Of a stretch of 52,935 bases of DNA, positions 8,902 through 15,466 are shown in pieces. Below the pieces are notes generated by a model. The model was given only the letters and a program-made list of their open reading frames with translations, made no database searches and was not told the origin of the DNA. The position numbers were made by a program, and so were the translations under genes. The first letter of the stretch is position 1. Each line of letters begins with the position of its first letter. The DNA is from UMGS1840 sp964537245 (GTDB taxonomy: Bacteria; Bacillota; Clostridia; UMGS1840): contig CAZHZL010000009.1 of NCBI GenBank assembly GCA_964537245.1, positions 1 to 52,935 on the forward strand, read 5' to 3'.

Positions 8902-9476
8902 TACCTTACTCCCTCCAGCATATTTCTGATTACATTTTCAGTTTGCGATGTCAGCATATGTACATCTGCTTTTGTTTTGCCGAGTGTGCTTACAGGCTCG
9001 CTGAAAACAACTTTTATTTTCGAGAAAGGTCTGTATTTGCCTATTATCGTACAGGGGATTATAGGTCGCTGAGATTTATATGCAATCAGCGAAGCGCCTG
9101 AACGAAATTCCAGCAAAGTGTTTTCAGTACGGTTTCTTGTTCCTTCGGGGAATATAATTATTATTTTATCATCCGCAAGAACCTCTATCGCTTTTCTTAC
9201 AGCACCTATGTCACCGCTTCCTCTTTTTATCGGAATAGCGCCAATCTTTTTTAAAAGCCAGCCAAGAGGCTTAAAAGAGAAAATTTCTTCTTTTGCAAGA
9301 TAGGTAACTCTTCTTTTTATAGCGACTGTTACAAGTATAGCGTCGTGGTTGCTTATATGGTTAGGGCATATAACAGCACCGCCTTCGGACGGGATATTTT
9401 CCAGTCCTTGTGCTTCTATGCGGAAAATGATATTATATAAAAGCTTACAAAAGCCTTTAGCAATTGTATATAACAT
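8901..9476 (-). CDS. plsC: 1-acyl-sn-glycerol-3-phosphate acyltransferase
   Basis: 191 aa, a short PlsC. It adds the second acyl chain to lysophosphatidic acid to make phosphatidic acid, at the membrane face. The catalytic HX4D motif is NHISNHDA near residue 40, and the substrate-binding FPEGTRNR lies near residue 108. It is three bases downstream of cmk and overlaps ispH by one base. The order cmk-plsC-ispH is a common clostridial arrangement. Confidence 0.95.
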   Translation of the reverse strand: MLYTIAKGFCKLLYNIIFRIEAQGLENIPSEGGAVICPNHISNHDAILVTVAIKRRVTYLAKEEIFSFKPLGWLLKKIGAIPIKRGSGDIGAVRKAIEVLADDKIIIIFPEGTRNRTENTLLEFRSGASLIAYKSQRPIIPCTIIGKYRPFSKIKVVFSEPVSTLGKTKADVHMLTSQTENVIRNMLEGVR

Positions 9477-9479
9477 TTT

Positions 9480-10166
9480 TTACACCTTGATTTTATTGTT
9501 GATACATTCTATTACAGTATCAACAGATTGCTCAAACGAGAGACTTGTGTTATCCACAACAACAGCGTCATCCGCTTTTTTCAGTGGAGCATAGTCTCTT
9601 TCCGAATCGTTTTTGTCTCTCATTTTCATATCGGAAAGAACTGCAGCGAGATCAGTTGAAGTTCCTTTTTCCAAAAGCTCCTTCAAGCGTCTTTTTGCAC
9701 GCTCCGTAACATCGGCAGTAAGATATATTTTTACATCTGCATTCGGAAACACATTTGTCCCGATATCTCTGCCGTCCATAACAACAGATTCATTTTCTGC
9801 CATTTTTCTCTGAAGCTCAACCATTTTGTCTCTTACATACGGTATAGCGGAAATGTAAGAAGCTCCGATTGATATATCAGGCTCACGGATTTCTCTTGTG
9901 ATATCAATATCATTCAAGATGATTTTCTGTTTGTTGTTCTCAAATTTCAATACGAGCTCAAAATCTTCAAACATCAAGGGAAGCTGAGGCGTGTACTGCC
10001 TTACATCAACACCTGTTTCGATAGCCATAAGCGCACAAGCTCTGTACATAGCGCCTGTATCAATATAGGTAAAACCGAGTTTTTGGGAAACGGCTTTTGA
10101 AACCGAGCTTTTTCCGGCGCCGGCAGGGCCGTCTATTGCAATTATAATTTTTCCTGCTTTTTCCAT
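9480..10166 (-). CDS. cmk: Cytidylate kinase
   Basis: 228 aa. It phosphorylates CMP and dCMP. The P-loop is IAIDGPAGAGKSSVSK near residues 9-24. The CMP-binding region (TGAMYRA), the MDGRDIGTNVFP motif and the C-terminal lid (DMKMRDKNDSERDYAPL) are all present. Length and motifs are normal. It lies 18 bases downstream of the flavoprotein gene in the same operon. Confidence 0.97.
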   Translation of the reverse strand: MEKAGKIIIAIDGPAGAGKSSVSKAVSQKLGFTYIDTGAMYRACALMAIETGVDVRQYTPQLPLMFEDFELVLKFENNKQKIILNDIDITREIREPDISIGASYISAIPYVRDKMVELQRKMAENESVVMDGRDIGTNVFPNADVKIYLTADVTERAKRRLKELLEKGTSTDLAAVLSDMKMRDKNDSERDYAPLKKADDAVVVDNTSLSFEQSVDTVIECINNKIKV

Positions 10167-10184
10167 AGGAAAGCTTTTCCTTTC

Positions 10185-11408
10185 TCAGTTTATGTTTGTT
10201 CCGGCAAGATATCCGGTCGAATATGCTATCTGAAGATTATATCCGCCTGTGTATGCGTCAACATCTATTACCTCTCCGCAGAAATACAAGCCTTTAACAA
10301 GCTTTGATTCCATGGTGGAGGGATTGATTTCTTTTACATTAATACCGCCTGAGGTTATAATAGCTTCTTTAACGGGTCGTTTTTTTGTTATTTTAAGCTT
10401 AAAAGACTTTAAAATGTTAACCAAACGCGCCCTCTCTTCTTTTGTAATTGCATTGCATTTTTTGTGCGGATCAATGCGACATAAATCTATTATAACAGAA
10501 ATTATGCTTTTTGGCAAGAGTTTATTTAAAGAATTTGCAAAATCTTTGTTTAAAAATTCTTTGAAATCCCTCAGAACACGCTCATCAAGCTGTTTTTCGG
10601 TGAGCGCAGGCTTCAAATCTATATATATTATATTTTCGTTTTTCTCATTTTTTTCGTTTAAATGACTGCTTGCTGATATTATAAGCGGTCCTGTTACACC
10701 GTAGGGCGTAAACATCATTTCTCCGAAATCCTCAAAAATTGTTTTATTGTTACTTACAAGCTTAAGCTTTACATTTCTTAATGAAAGTCCTTTAAGCTCG
10801 TTGCAGAATTCTTCCTCACATTCAAGGGGAACGAGACTCGGTGAAAGCGTTGTCACTGTATGTCCGAGCTTTTTTGAAAACTCATAACCGTCTCCTGTTG
10901 AGCCTGTGGCGGGGTAGGAAAGACCTCCCGTTGCAATAACAACACAGTCAAACCTTTCTTTTTTGCCGTTTATCTCCAGCAAAAAGCCGTTTTCCTCTTT
11001 TGTTATTTTTGTAACCTTCTTATTAAGAAGGATTTTTGCTTTTGTCTTTTTTAAATAGCTTGTAAGTGCAAATGCCACATCGTGCGATTTGTCTGAAACG
11101 GGGAAAACTCTGTTTCCTCTTTCGTTTTTTGTCTTCACGCCTTCATTTTCTATAAGCTTTATTATATCGTCGTTTGTGAAGGTGTAAAGCGCACTGTATA
11201 AAAACTCATGATTAACGGGGATTTGCGCAAAAAAATCTGAAATATCGCTGCTGTTTGTGATATTACATCTGCCTTTTCCCGTTATAAGAAGTTTTTTTAA
11301 TAATTTATCGTTTTTTTCAAAAAGATAAACATCGTTACCGTTTTTGGCTGCTTCAGCCGCGCAGATTACTCCTGCAGGACCTCCGCCTATAACTGCTGTT
11401 TTTTTCAT
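10185..11408 (-). CDS. HI0933/YhiN (BaiN-like) family flavoprotein
   Basis: 407 aa. The N-terminal FAD-binding Rossmann motif is VIGGGPAGVICAAEA, and the family signature KLLITGKGRCNITNSS lies near residue 43. The C-terminal GGINVKEINPSTMESK, GLYFCGEVIDVDAYTGGYNLQIAYSTG is typical of aminoacetone-oxidase/BaiN-like proteins. The physiological substrate is not established for most members. The gene overlaps the upstream rpiR gene by four bases (ATGA) and sits ahead of cmk, as in many Clostridia. Confidence 0.9.
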   Translation of the reverse strand: MKKTAVIGGGPAGVICAAEAAKNGNDVYLFEKNDKLLKKLLITGKGRCNITNSSDISDFFAQIPVNHEFLYSALYTFTNDDIIKLIENEGVKTKNERGNRVFPVSDKSHDVAFALTSYLKKTKAKILLNKKVTKITKEENGFLLEINGKKERFDCVVIATGGLSYPATGSTGDGYEFSKKLGHTVTTLSPSLVPLECEEEFCNELKGLSLRNVKLKLVSNNKTIFEDFGEMMFTPYGVTGPLIISASSHLNEKNEKNENIIYIDLKPALTEKQLDERVLRDFKEFLNKDFANSLNKLLPKSIISVIIDLCRIDPHKKCNAITKEERARLVNILKSFKLKITKKRPVKEAIITSGGINVKEINPSTMESKLVKGLYFCGEVIDVDAYTGGYNLQIAYSTGYLAGTNIN

Positions 11409-12298
11409 ATCATATTGCTGTTATCGGGATTTGTGACTTCATCAAGCTTGTCATAAACCTGATATTCCTCCCAAATTTTTTCGAGCTGCTCAAAGCTTGT
11501 CTGAAGCTCCCCCTTTTTTCTCATAACAAGCTCAACAATAAAAGCGTTAAGCACAGAAAATGGAGCAACAAGTGAATCGACAAACGAAACCATTTCGCTG
11601 TTTGCTGTTATAAGATAATCGGCGTAAGGTGCAATAGGAGATTTTTCGCTGTCTGTAAGCGCGATAACCTTTGCACCCTTGTCTTTTGAATATTCCATAG
11701 CTTTGACAGTTCTCTTTGAATATCTCGGAAAGCTTATTCCGAAAACAACGGAATCGGCGTCAACCTTCAAAATCTGTTCAAACATTTCCGAAACGGAATT
11801 TGTGTGAACAAGTCTTACATTATCAAAAAGCATATTGAAATAAAATCCCGCAAAGCTCGCTAAGCACGCTGAGCTTCGAACGCCGAGAATATAAATCTTT
11901 TTGGCATTTATAACAGCGTCAACTGCTTTTGAAAACTGCTCTTTGTCGATTTTTGCAGCAGATTTTTTGAGACTGTCTATATCGGAATTCATAACTGTTC
12001 TCAAAGTATCGCGGTTTTCTATAACGGTTGATAAGGATTCCATCCTTTTTATTATGGAGGATTCGCTTCTCATATATTCCGAAATGGCTTCCACAAATTC
12101 AGGGTAACCGAGATACCCAAGTTCAGTTGCAAAACGAACGACGGTAGACTCTGAAACGCTGACTGTTTCAGCCAGCTTTGCCGCCGTCATGTTCGCAGCC
12201 TTTGATATATTATTATTCACAAAATCAGCAATAAGCTTTTGCCTTTTTGAGAATGTTTCATAGTTTTTATTTATTCTTATTATTATATTATCGTTCAT
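11405..12298 (-). CDS. RpiR-family transcriptional regulator (HTH + SIS domain)
   Basis: 297 aa. The N-terminal HTH_6 domain spans about residues 1-78 (TAAKLAETVSVSESTVVRFATELGY). The SIS phosphosugar-binding domain spans about 120-260 (KIYILGVRSSACLASFAGFYFN). RpiR proteins sense phosphosugars and usually repress or activate sugar catabolic genes. Here it is first in an operon with housekeeping genes, so its target is not evident. It is expressed from a promoter at 12365-12393. Confidence 0.92.
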   Translation of the reverse strand: MNDNIIIRINKNYETFSKRQKLIADFVNNNISKAANMTAAKLAETVSVSESTVVRFATELGYLGYPEFVEAISEYMRSESSIIKRMESLSTVIENRDTLRTVMNSDIDSLKKSAAKIDKEQFSKAVDAVINAKKIYILGVRSSACLASFAGFYFNMLFDNVRLVHTNSVSEMFEQILKVDADSVVFGISFPRYSKRTVKAMEYSKDKGAKVIALTDSEKSPIAPYADYLITANSEMVSFVDSLVAPFSVLNAFIVELVMRKKGELQTSFEQLEKIWEEYQVYDKLDEVTNPDNSNMI

Positions 12299-12364
12299 TT
12301 TAAAAAAGCAGTTTATGAAAAAATATAAACAAACTTTCCTTTCATTTTTTTAGATAATAACAAT

Positions 12365-12393
12365 ATTATAACACAGTTTTCTGATTATTGCAA
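12365..12393 (-). promoter_or_regulatory. Sigma-A promoter of the rpiR-cmk-plsC-ispH operon
   Basis: On the minus strand, TTGCAA (12393-12388), 17-base spacer, TATAAT (12370-12365) preceded by TGTGT. The same TTGCAA/TGTGTTATAAT form recurs before the topoisomerase genes, and a weaker version precedes cas13d. Confidence 0.65.
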
Positions 12394-12437
12394 GTTTTTT
12401 TTTATATTTTTACTTTTTTTTACAGTGATTTTACATA

Positions 12438-13394
12438 TTATTTTACTTTATACGAGGAAAGCGGGTTGTTTTTCAGTGCTTTTTTTATCTCTTCGTTGTT
12501 CGCATGTGTGTATATTTCCGTGGTGTTAAGATGCTCATGCCCCAATACCTCCTGCAAGGCTTTAACATCTACATCGCCGTATTTATACATAAGCGTTGCG
12601 GCTGTGTGTCTTAATTTGTGAGTTGAGATTTTTGTTGCGTCAAGTCCTGCCTTGCGAACTAAATTTTTAACTATGTACTGTATTCCGCCGATAGAAATTT
12701 CATGTCCGTTTGAAGCGAGAATAAGCTGCCTGTAATGAGGCTTTGCAGGCTTTCTTACTGCAATATACTGCAAAAAAGCGTTCTTTGTTGCTTCGTTTAA
12801 GTAAAGCTGTCTTTCTTTATTTCCCTTTCCGTGAATTAAGATAGTATCTCCGCGTATATCGTCAATTTTCAGGTTTTTAAGCTCGGATACACGAAGACCG
12901 CAGTTTAATAAAATTGTAAGTATAAGAACATCGCGCTCTTTGTCTTTACCGTCTGCACTTTTTAGTAAGTCCTTCGCTTCGTCAAGCTCTAAATACCGTG
13001 GAAGTGTTTTCGGAACGGTAGGAAGCTTTAAATCCTTTACAATATTGTCGCTTATTAAATGCACGCTTACATTAAGATATTTATAAAAGGATTTTATGCT
13101 TGCAAGCTTTCTTGCTCTTGTGCGGACAGAATTGTTGAGATTGTTATTCAAAAACAAAAGATATTCATATATATCCGATATCGTTATTCTTTTTATATCT
13201 TCAACCGTTACATTTGTGATATCCGTATTGTCAGCGTCAAATGCCTTTTTATCTCTTTTGCAAACTATATAGCGGAAAAATGTCTGAAGGTCGTAAGCGT
13301 ATTCCTTGACGGTCAGCGCGGATTTTCCTTCAATTGTAAGCTTGTGTGACAAAAAATCTCTCACACAAGGCGGAAATTCTGAATAGTCCTGCAT
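12438..13394 (-). CDS. Tyrosine recombinase, XerC/XerD-like
   Basis: 318 aa from the chosen start. The N-terminal SAM-like core-binding domain covers about residues 5-110. The catalytic domain has the usual set: Arg in NCGLRVSELKNL, Lys in LIHGKGNKERQ, HxxR in THKLRHTAATLM, His in LGHEHLNTTEIYTH with the nucleophile Tyr four residues after it. A longer frame begins at 13466, but the ATG at 13394 has a perfect AAGGAGG site, and the longer N-terminus would overlap the promoter. Size and motifs fit chromosomal Xer or a stand-alone integrase. Nothing ties it to the nearby CRISPR locus. Confidence 0.9.
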   Translation of the reverse strand: MQDYSEFPPCVRDFLSHKLTIEGKSALTVKEYAYDLQTFFRYIVCKRDKKAFDADNTDITNVTVEDIKRITISDIYEYLLFLNNNLNNSVRTRARKLASIKSFYKYLNVSVHLISDNIVKDLKLPTVPKTLPRYLELDEAKDLLKSADGKDKERDVLILTILLNCGLRVSELKNLKIDDIRGDTILIHGKGNKERQLYLNEATKNAFLQYIAVRKPAKPHYRQLILASNGHEISIGGIQYIVKNLVRKAGLDATKISTHKLRHTAATLMYKYGDVDVKALQEVLGHEHLNTTEIYTHANNEEIKKALKNNPLSSYKVK

Positions 13395-13437
13395 AAAATC
13401 CTCCTTTTTCCAAGATTTGTAATATGTTAATAATATA

Positions 13438-13466
13438 ATTATAGCATAAAAGAAAAAAATTTTCAA
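13438..13466 (-). promoter_or_regulatory. Sigma-A promoter of the tyrosine recombinase gene
   Basis: On the minus strand, TTGAAA (13466-13461), 17-base spacer, TATAAT (13443-13438). It supports the ATG at 13394 as the start. Confidence 0.6.
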
Positions 13467-13489
13467 TATTTCTTTAAAGTTTTTTTAAT

Positions 13490-13535
13490 TACGCGACAAA
13501 ATAGGTTAAAATTTTTTTTAATTATGTGTTACAAT
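13490..13535 (+). promoter_or_regulatory. Possible Spo0A-controlled spoIIG promoter
   Basis: A TACAAT -10 element lies at 13530-13535 without a good -35 at normal spacing. On the minus strand at 13502-13491 there is TTTTGTCGCG, close to the Spo0A box (TTTTGTCGAA). In Bacillus the spoIIG promoter needs Spo0A bound over the -35 region, and the position here would fit. Weak evidence. Confidence 0.35.
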
Positions 13536-13558
13536 GGTTTTCGGATGGGGGAATTTTT

Positions 13559-14368
13559 TTGACAACGACCGTTTATATAGATGTTCTTTTTTTTGAAAAT
13601 TTTATGATGGATTATCTGGCTTTGTATCTGACTGCATTTGTTATGAACATAAAGCCCCGCATTTTAAAGCTTGCACTGTCGTCGGGGATTGGAGCGTTTT
13701 ATATGTGTTCGCTTTATTTTTCCGATTTTATGCTTATAAAAAATGTTGTTTTTAAAATAATAGTTTTTTGTGCAATGATTTTTATATCCTTTCCGGTGAA
13801 AAGGCTGTCTTCGTTTTTTAGATACATAATGGCTTTTCTTTTTATAAATATCTCTCTTGGCGGCTGTATATATTTTTTCGGCTCAATTTTTTTATCGGGA
13901 GATATGAAAAACGGAGTCTTTTATGTGAGAGCAAATCTTATGAGCCTTATACTCGGAGTTGTTCTTTTAATTTTTATCGGGAGGTTTTTTGTCGTGCTTT
14001 TTAAGAAAAATATGACATTCGGAAAAAATAAAAAGGAGCTTATCATTTTTTATAAAAATAAAAAAATGAAGCTTAATACGCTTCTTGATACGGGAAATAC
14101 TCTTGTTGACCCCATCAGCCATAAATCTGTGGTTGTTGTGTCTGAGGATAAGATAAAAAAGCTTGTTAATGAAGATAACATTTTTAAGATTAAAAATTTC
14201 AGGCTTATTCCTTGCAGGACTGTAACCGACAAATATGAGCTTTTATATGGCTTCAAGCCTGATAGATTTATCTATAAGGATAAAGAAATCGACGCTGTTG
14301 TGGCAATATCAAAAAGTGAGTTTGACGGCGACTATGACGCTGTTATAAATCCTGTAACTCTGATATAG
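13559..14368 (+). CDS. spoIIGA: Sigma-E processing aspartic peptidase SpoIIGA
   Basis: 269 aa from the TTG start. The N-terminal half carries about five hydrophobic membrane segments (TVYIDVLFFENFMMDYLALY onward). The C-terminal half holds the protease signature LLDTGNTLVDP, with the catalytic aspartate. SpoIIGA sits in the septal membrane and, on a signal from the forespore, cleaves pro-sigma-E in the mother cell. The TTG at 13559 has GGGGGA six bases upstream and gives the family N-terminus; an in-frame ATG at 13526 has no ribosome site and overlaps the likely promoter. The adjacent gene is its substrate, sigE. Confidence 0.93.
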   Translation: MTTTVYIDVLFFENFMMDYLALYLTAFVMNIKPRILKLALSSGIGAFYMCSLYFSDFMLIKNVVFKIIVFCAMIFISFPVKRLSSFFRYIMAFLFINISLGGCIYFFGSIFLSGDMKNGVFYVRANLMSLILGVVLLIFIGRFFVVLFKKNMTFGKNKKELIIFYKNKKMKLNTLLDTGNTLVDPISHKSVVVVSEDKIKKLVNEDNIFKIKNFRLIPCRTVTDKYELLYGFKPDRFIYKDKEIDAVVAISKSEFDGDYDAVINPVTLI

Positions 14369-14388
14369 TGCGGAAGGACGGTGAAAAA

Positions 14389-15081
14389 ATGAAAATATTA
14401 AATTTTTTTGTGAATTTGTTTAAGCGTTTTTTTGAAAACAGCTGTTATTATATCGGTTCAAGCGAGCTTCTGCCGCCTCCGTTGGAAAGTGAGGAGGAAG
14501 AAAAATATATCTCGCTTCTTCCTGATGAGGAAGCGAAAAAGAAGCTGATTGAGCATAATCTGAGGCTTGTAGTTTATATTTCAAAAAAATTTGAAAATAC
14601 AGGGATTAATCTTGAGGATTTAACTTCAATAGGAACAATTGGTCTTATAAAGGCTGTAAATTCCTTTAATGCCGAAAAGTCAATCAAGCTTGCAACATAC
14701 GCCTCAAGATGTATTGAAAACGAAATACTGATGTATCTTCGGAAAATTTCAAACAGAAAGGCAGATGTTTCTCTTGATGAACCGCTTTCAACAGACGGAG
14801 AGGGAAATGAGCTTCTGCTTTCCGACATATTGGGAACAGACAGCGACATAATTCACAGAGAAATCGAAGCAAAATTTGAAAAAGAACAGCTTCTTTGTGC
14901 TGTCGCTGCTTTAAAGGAAAGAGAGAAGCTTATTATCGGGCTTCGTTTCGGGATTCTTGGCGACGAAGAAAAAACTCAGAAGGAGGTCGCCGATATTATG
15001 GGAATTTCTCAGTCTTACATATCAAGGCTTGAGAAAAAAATAATAAAAAAGCTTAAAAAGCAGATGGAAAAATATATGTAA
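14389..15081 (+). CDS. sigE: Sporulation sigma factor E precursor
   Basis: 230 aa. An N-terminal amphipathic pro-sequence (KILNFFVNLFKRFFEN) precedes the YYIGSSELLPPPL segment where SpoIIGA cuts. Region 2 (NLRLVVYISKKFENTGIN, SIGTIGLIKAVNSF) and region 4 (QKEVADIMGISQSYISRLEKK) are highly conserved. It directs the early mother-cell programme. An in-frame GTG at 14368 overlaps the spoIIGA stop; the ATG at 14389, with GGAAGGA upstream, gives the normal N-terminus. In many Firmicutes sigG follows; here two terminators and the CRISPR array follow instead. Confidence 0.95.
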   Translation: MKILNFFVNLFKRFFENSCYYIGSSELLPPPLESEEEEKYISLLPDEEAKKKLIEHNLRLVVYISKKFENTGINLEDLTSIGTIGLIKAVNSFNAEKSIKLATYASRCIENEILMYLRKISNRKADVSLDEPLSTDGEGNELLLSDILGTDSDIIHREIEAKFEKEQLLCAVAALKEREKLIIGLRFGILGDEEKTQKEVADIMGISQSYISRLEKKIIKKLKKQMEKYM

Positions 15082-15084
15082 TAT

Positions 15085-15127
15085 AAAAAAGCTTGCAGCA
15101 CCAATTCAGGTGTAGCAAGCTTTTTTT
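15085..15127. terminator. Bidirectional terminator between sigE and the CRISPR array
   Basis: A hairpin with outer arms GCTTGC (15091-15096) and GCAAGC (15115-15120) and inner CACC/GGTG, flanked by A-runs on the left and T-runs on the right. It can stop sigE transcripts and also minus-strand transcripts from the CRISPR side. Confidence 0.8.
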
Positions 15128-15133
15128 GTTTTA

Positions 15134-15175
15134 AGCCTGTGGGATTTTTATATTAAAATTCCCACAGGCTTTTTT
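15134..15175 (+). terminator. Second strong terminator hairpin after sigE
   Basis: A 10-bp perfect stem AGCCTGTGGG / CCCACAGGCT, extended by an A/T pairing region, is followed by TTTTTTCTTTT on the plus strand. It lies 35 bases from the nearest CRISPR repeat and insulates the array from sigE read-through. Confidence 0.8.
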
Positions 15176-15209
15176 CTTTTTTTACAAAGAAAGGATGGTT
15201 TACCATGAC

Positions 15210-15373
15210 GTTTCAGACCCTCACGAGACGGTAAGGGTGTAGTTTTGCCTCCTAACTTCTTGTTTCCGTAGTTTCAGACCCTTACAAGATGGTAAGGGTG
15301 TAGTTCGTTGTGCGGTTATTAATGAGGACGGGTCTGGGTTTCAGACCTCTACGAAACGGTAGAGGTATAGTTC
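15210..15373 (-). CRISPR. Type VI-D CRISPR array, three non-identical repeats and two spacers
   Basis: Read on the minus strand, each 36-base repeat begins [GA]AACTA[CT]ACC and ends GGTCTGAAAC, the form of Cas13d direct repeats. The repeats lie at 15338-15373, 15271-15306 and 15210-15245, with spacers at 15307-15337 (31 bases) and 15246-15270 (25 bases). Each repeat folds as an 8-bp hairpin with a six-base loop: ACCTCTAC/GTAGAGGT, ACCCTTAC/GTAAGGGT and ACCCTTAC/GTGAGGGT. The array lies 94 bases downstream of cas13d on the same strand. No clear separate promoter was found between them, so it may be co-transcribed with cas13d. Confidence 0.95.
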
Positions 15374-15411
15374 AAATATGGGATAATAACGCCCTAACTC
15401 AAATATATATC

Positions 15412-15459
15412 CAACTCCCTCAGTCAGCGTTCGCTGACAGCTCCCTCAAGGAGAGAGCC
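15412..15459. repeat. Palindromic interspersed-repeat-like element between array and cas13d
   Basis: A 7-bp stem GTCAGCG/CGCTGAC (15423-15436) is flanked by CTCCCT on both sides and followed by CTCAAGGAGAGAGCC, which can pair with a GCTCCCT arm. This layout resembles short REP-like elements scattered through genomes of gut Firmicutes. Only one copy is in this window, so the repeat identity comes from general knowledge. It sits in the 94-base gap between the cas13d stop and the first repeat and could act as an RNA hairpin there. Confidence 0.5.
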
Positions 15460-15466
15460 ATAGCCT

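Noticed and set aside
12438..13394. The tyrosine recombinase as the integrase of a CRISPR-carrying element
   Set aside because: It looks like an ordinary Xer-type protein with its own promoter and is separated from the CRISPR locus by spoIIGA-sigE; no attachment repeats flank the CRISPR locus.
15246..15270. First-read idea that this spacer targets the 16S rRNA 3' end because its plus strand contains CCTCCTAACTTC
   Set aside because: The resemblance is limited to six bases (CCTCCT); a real match would need most of the spacer.
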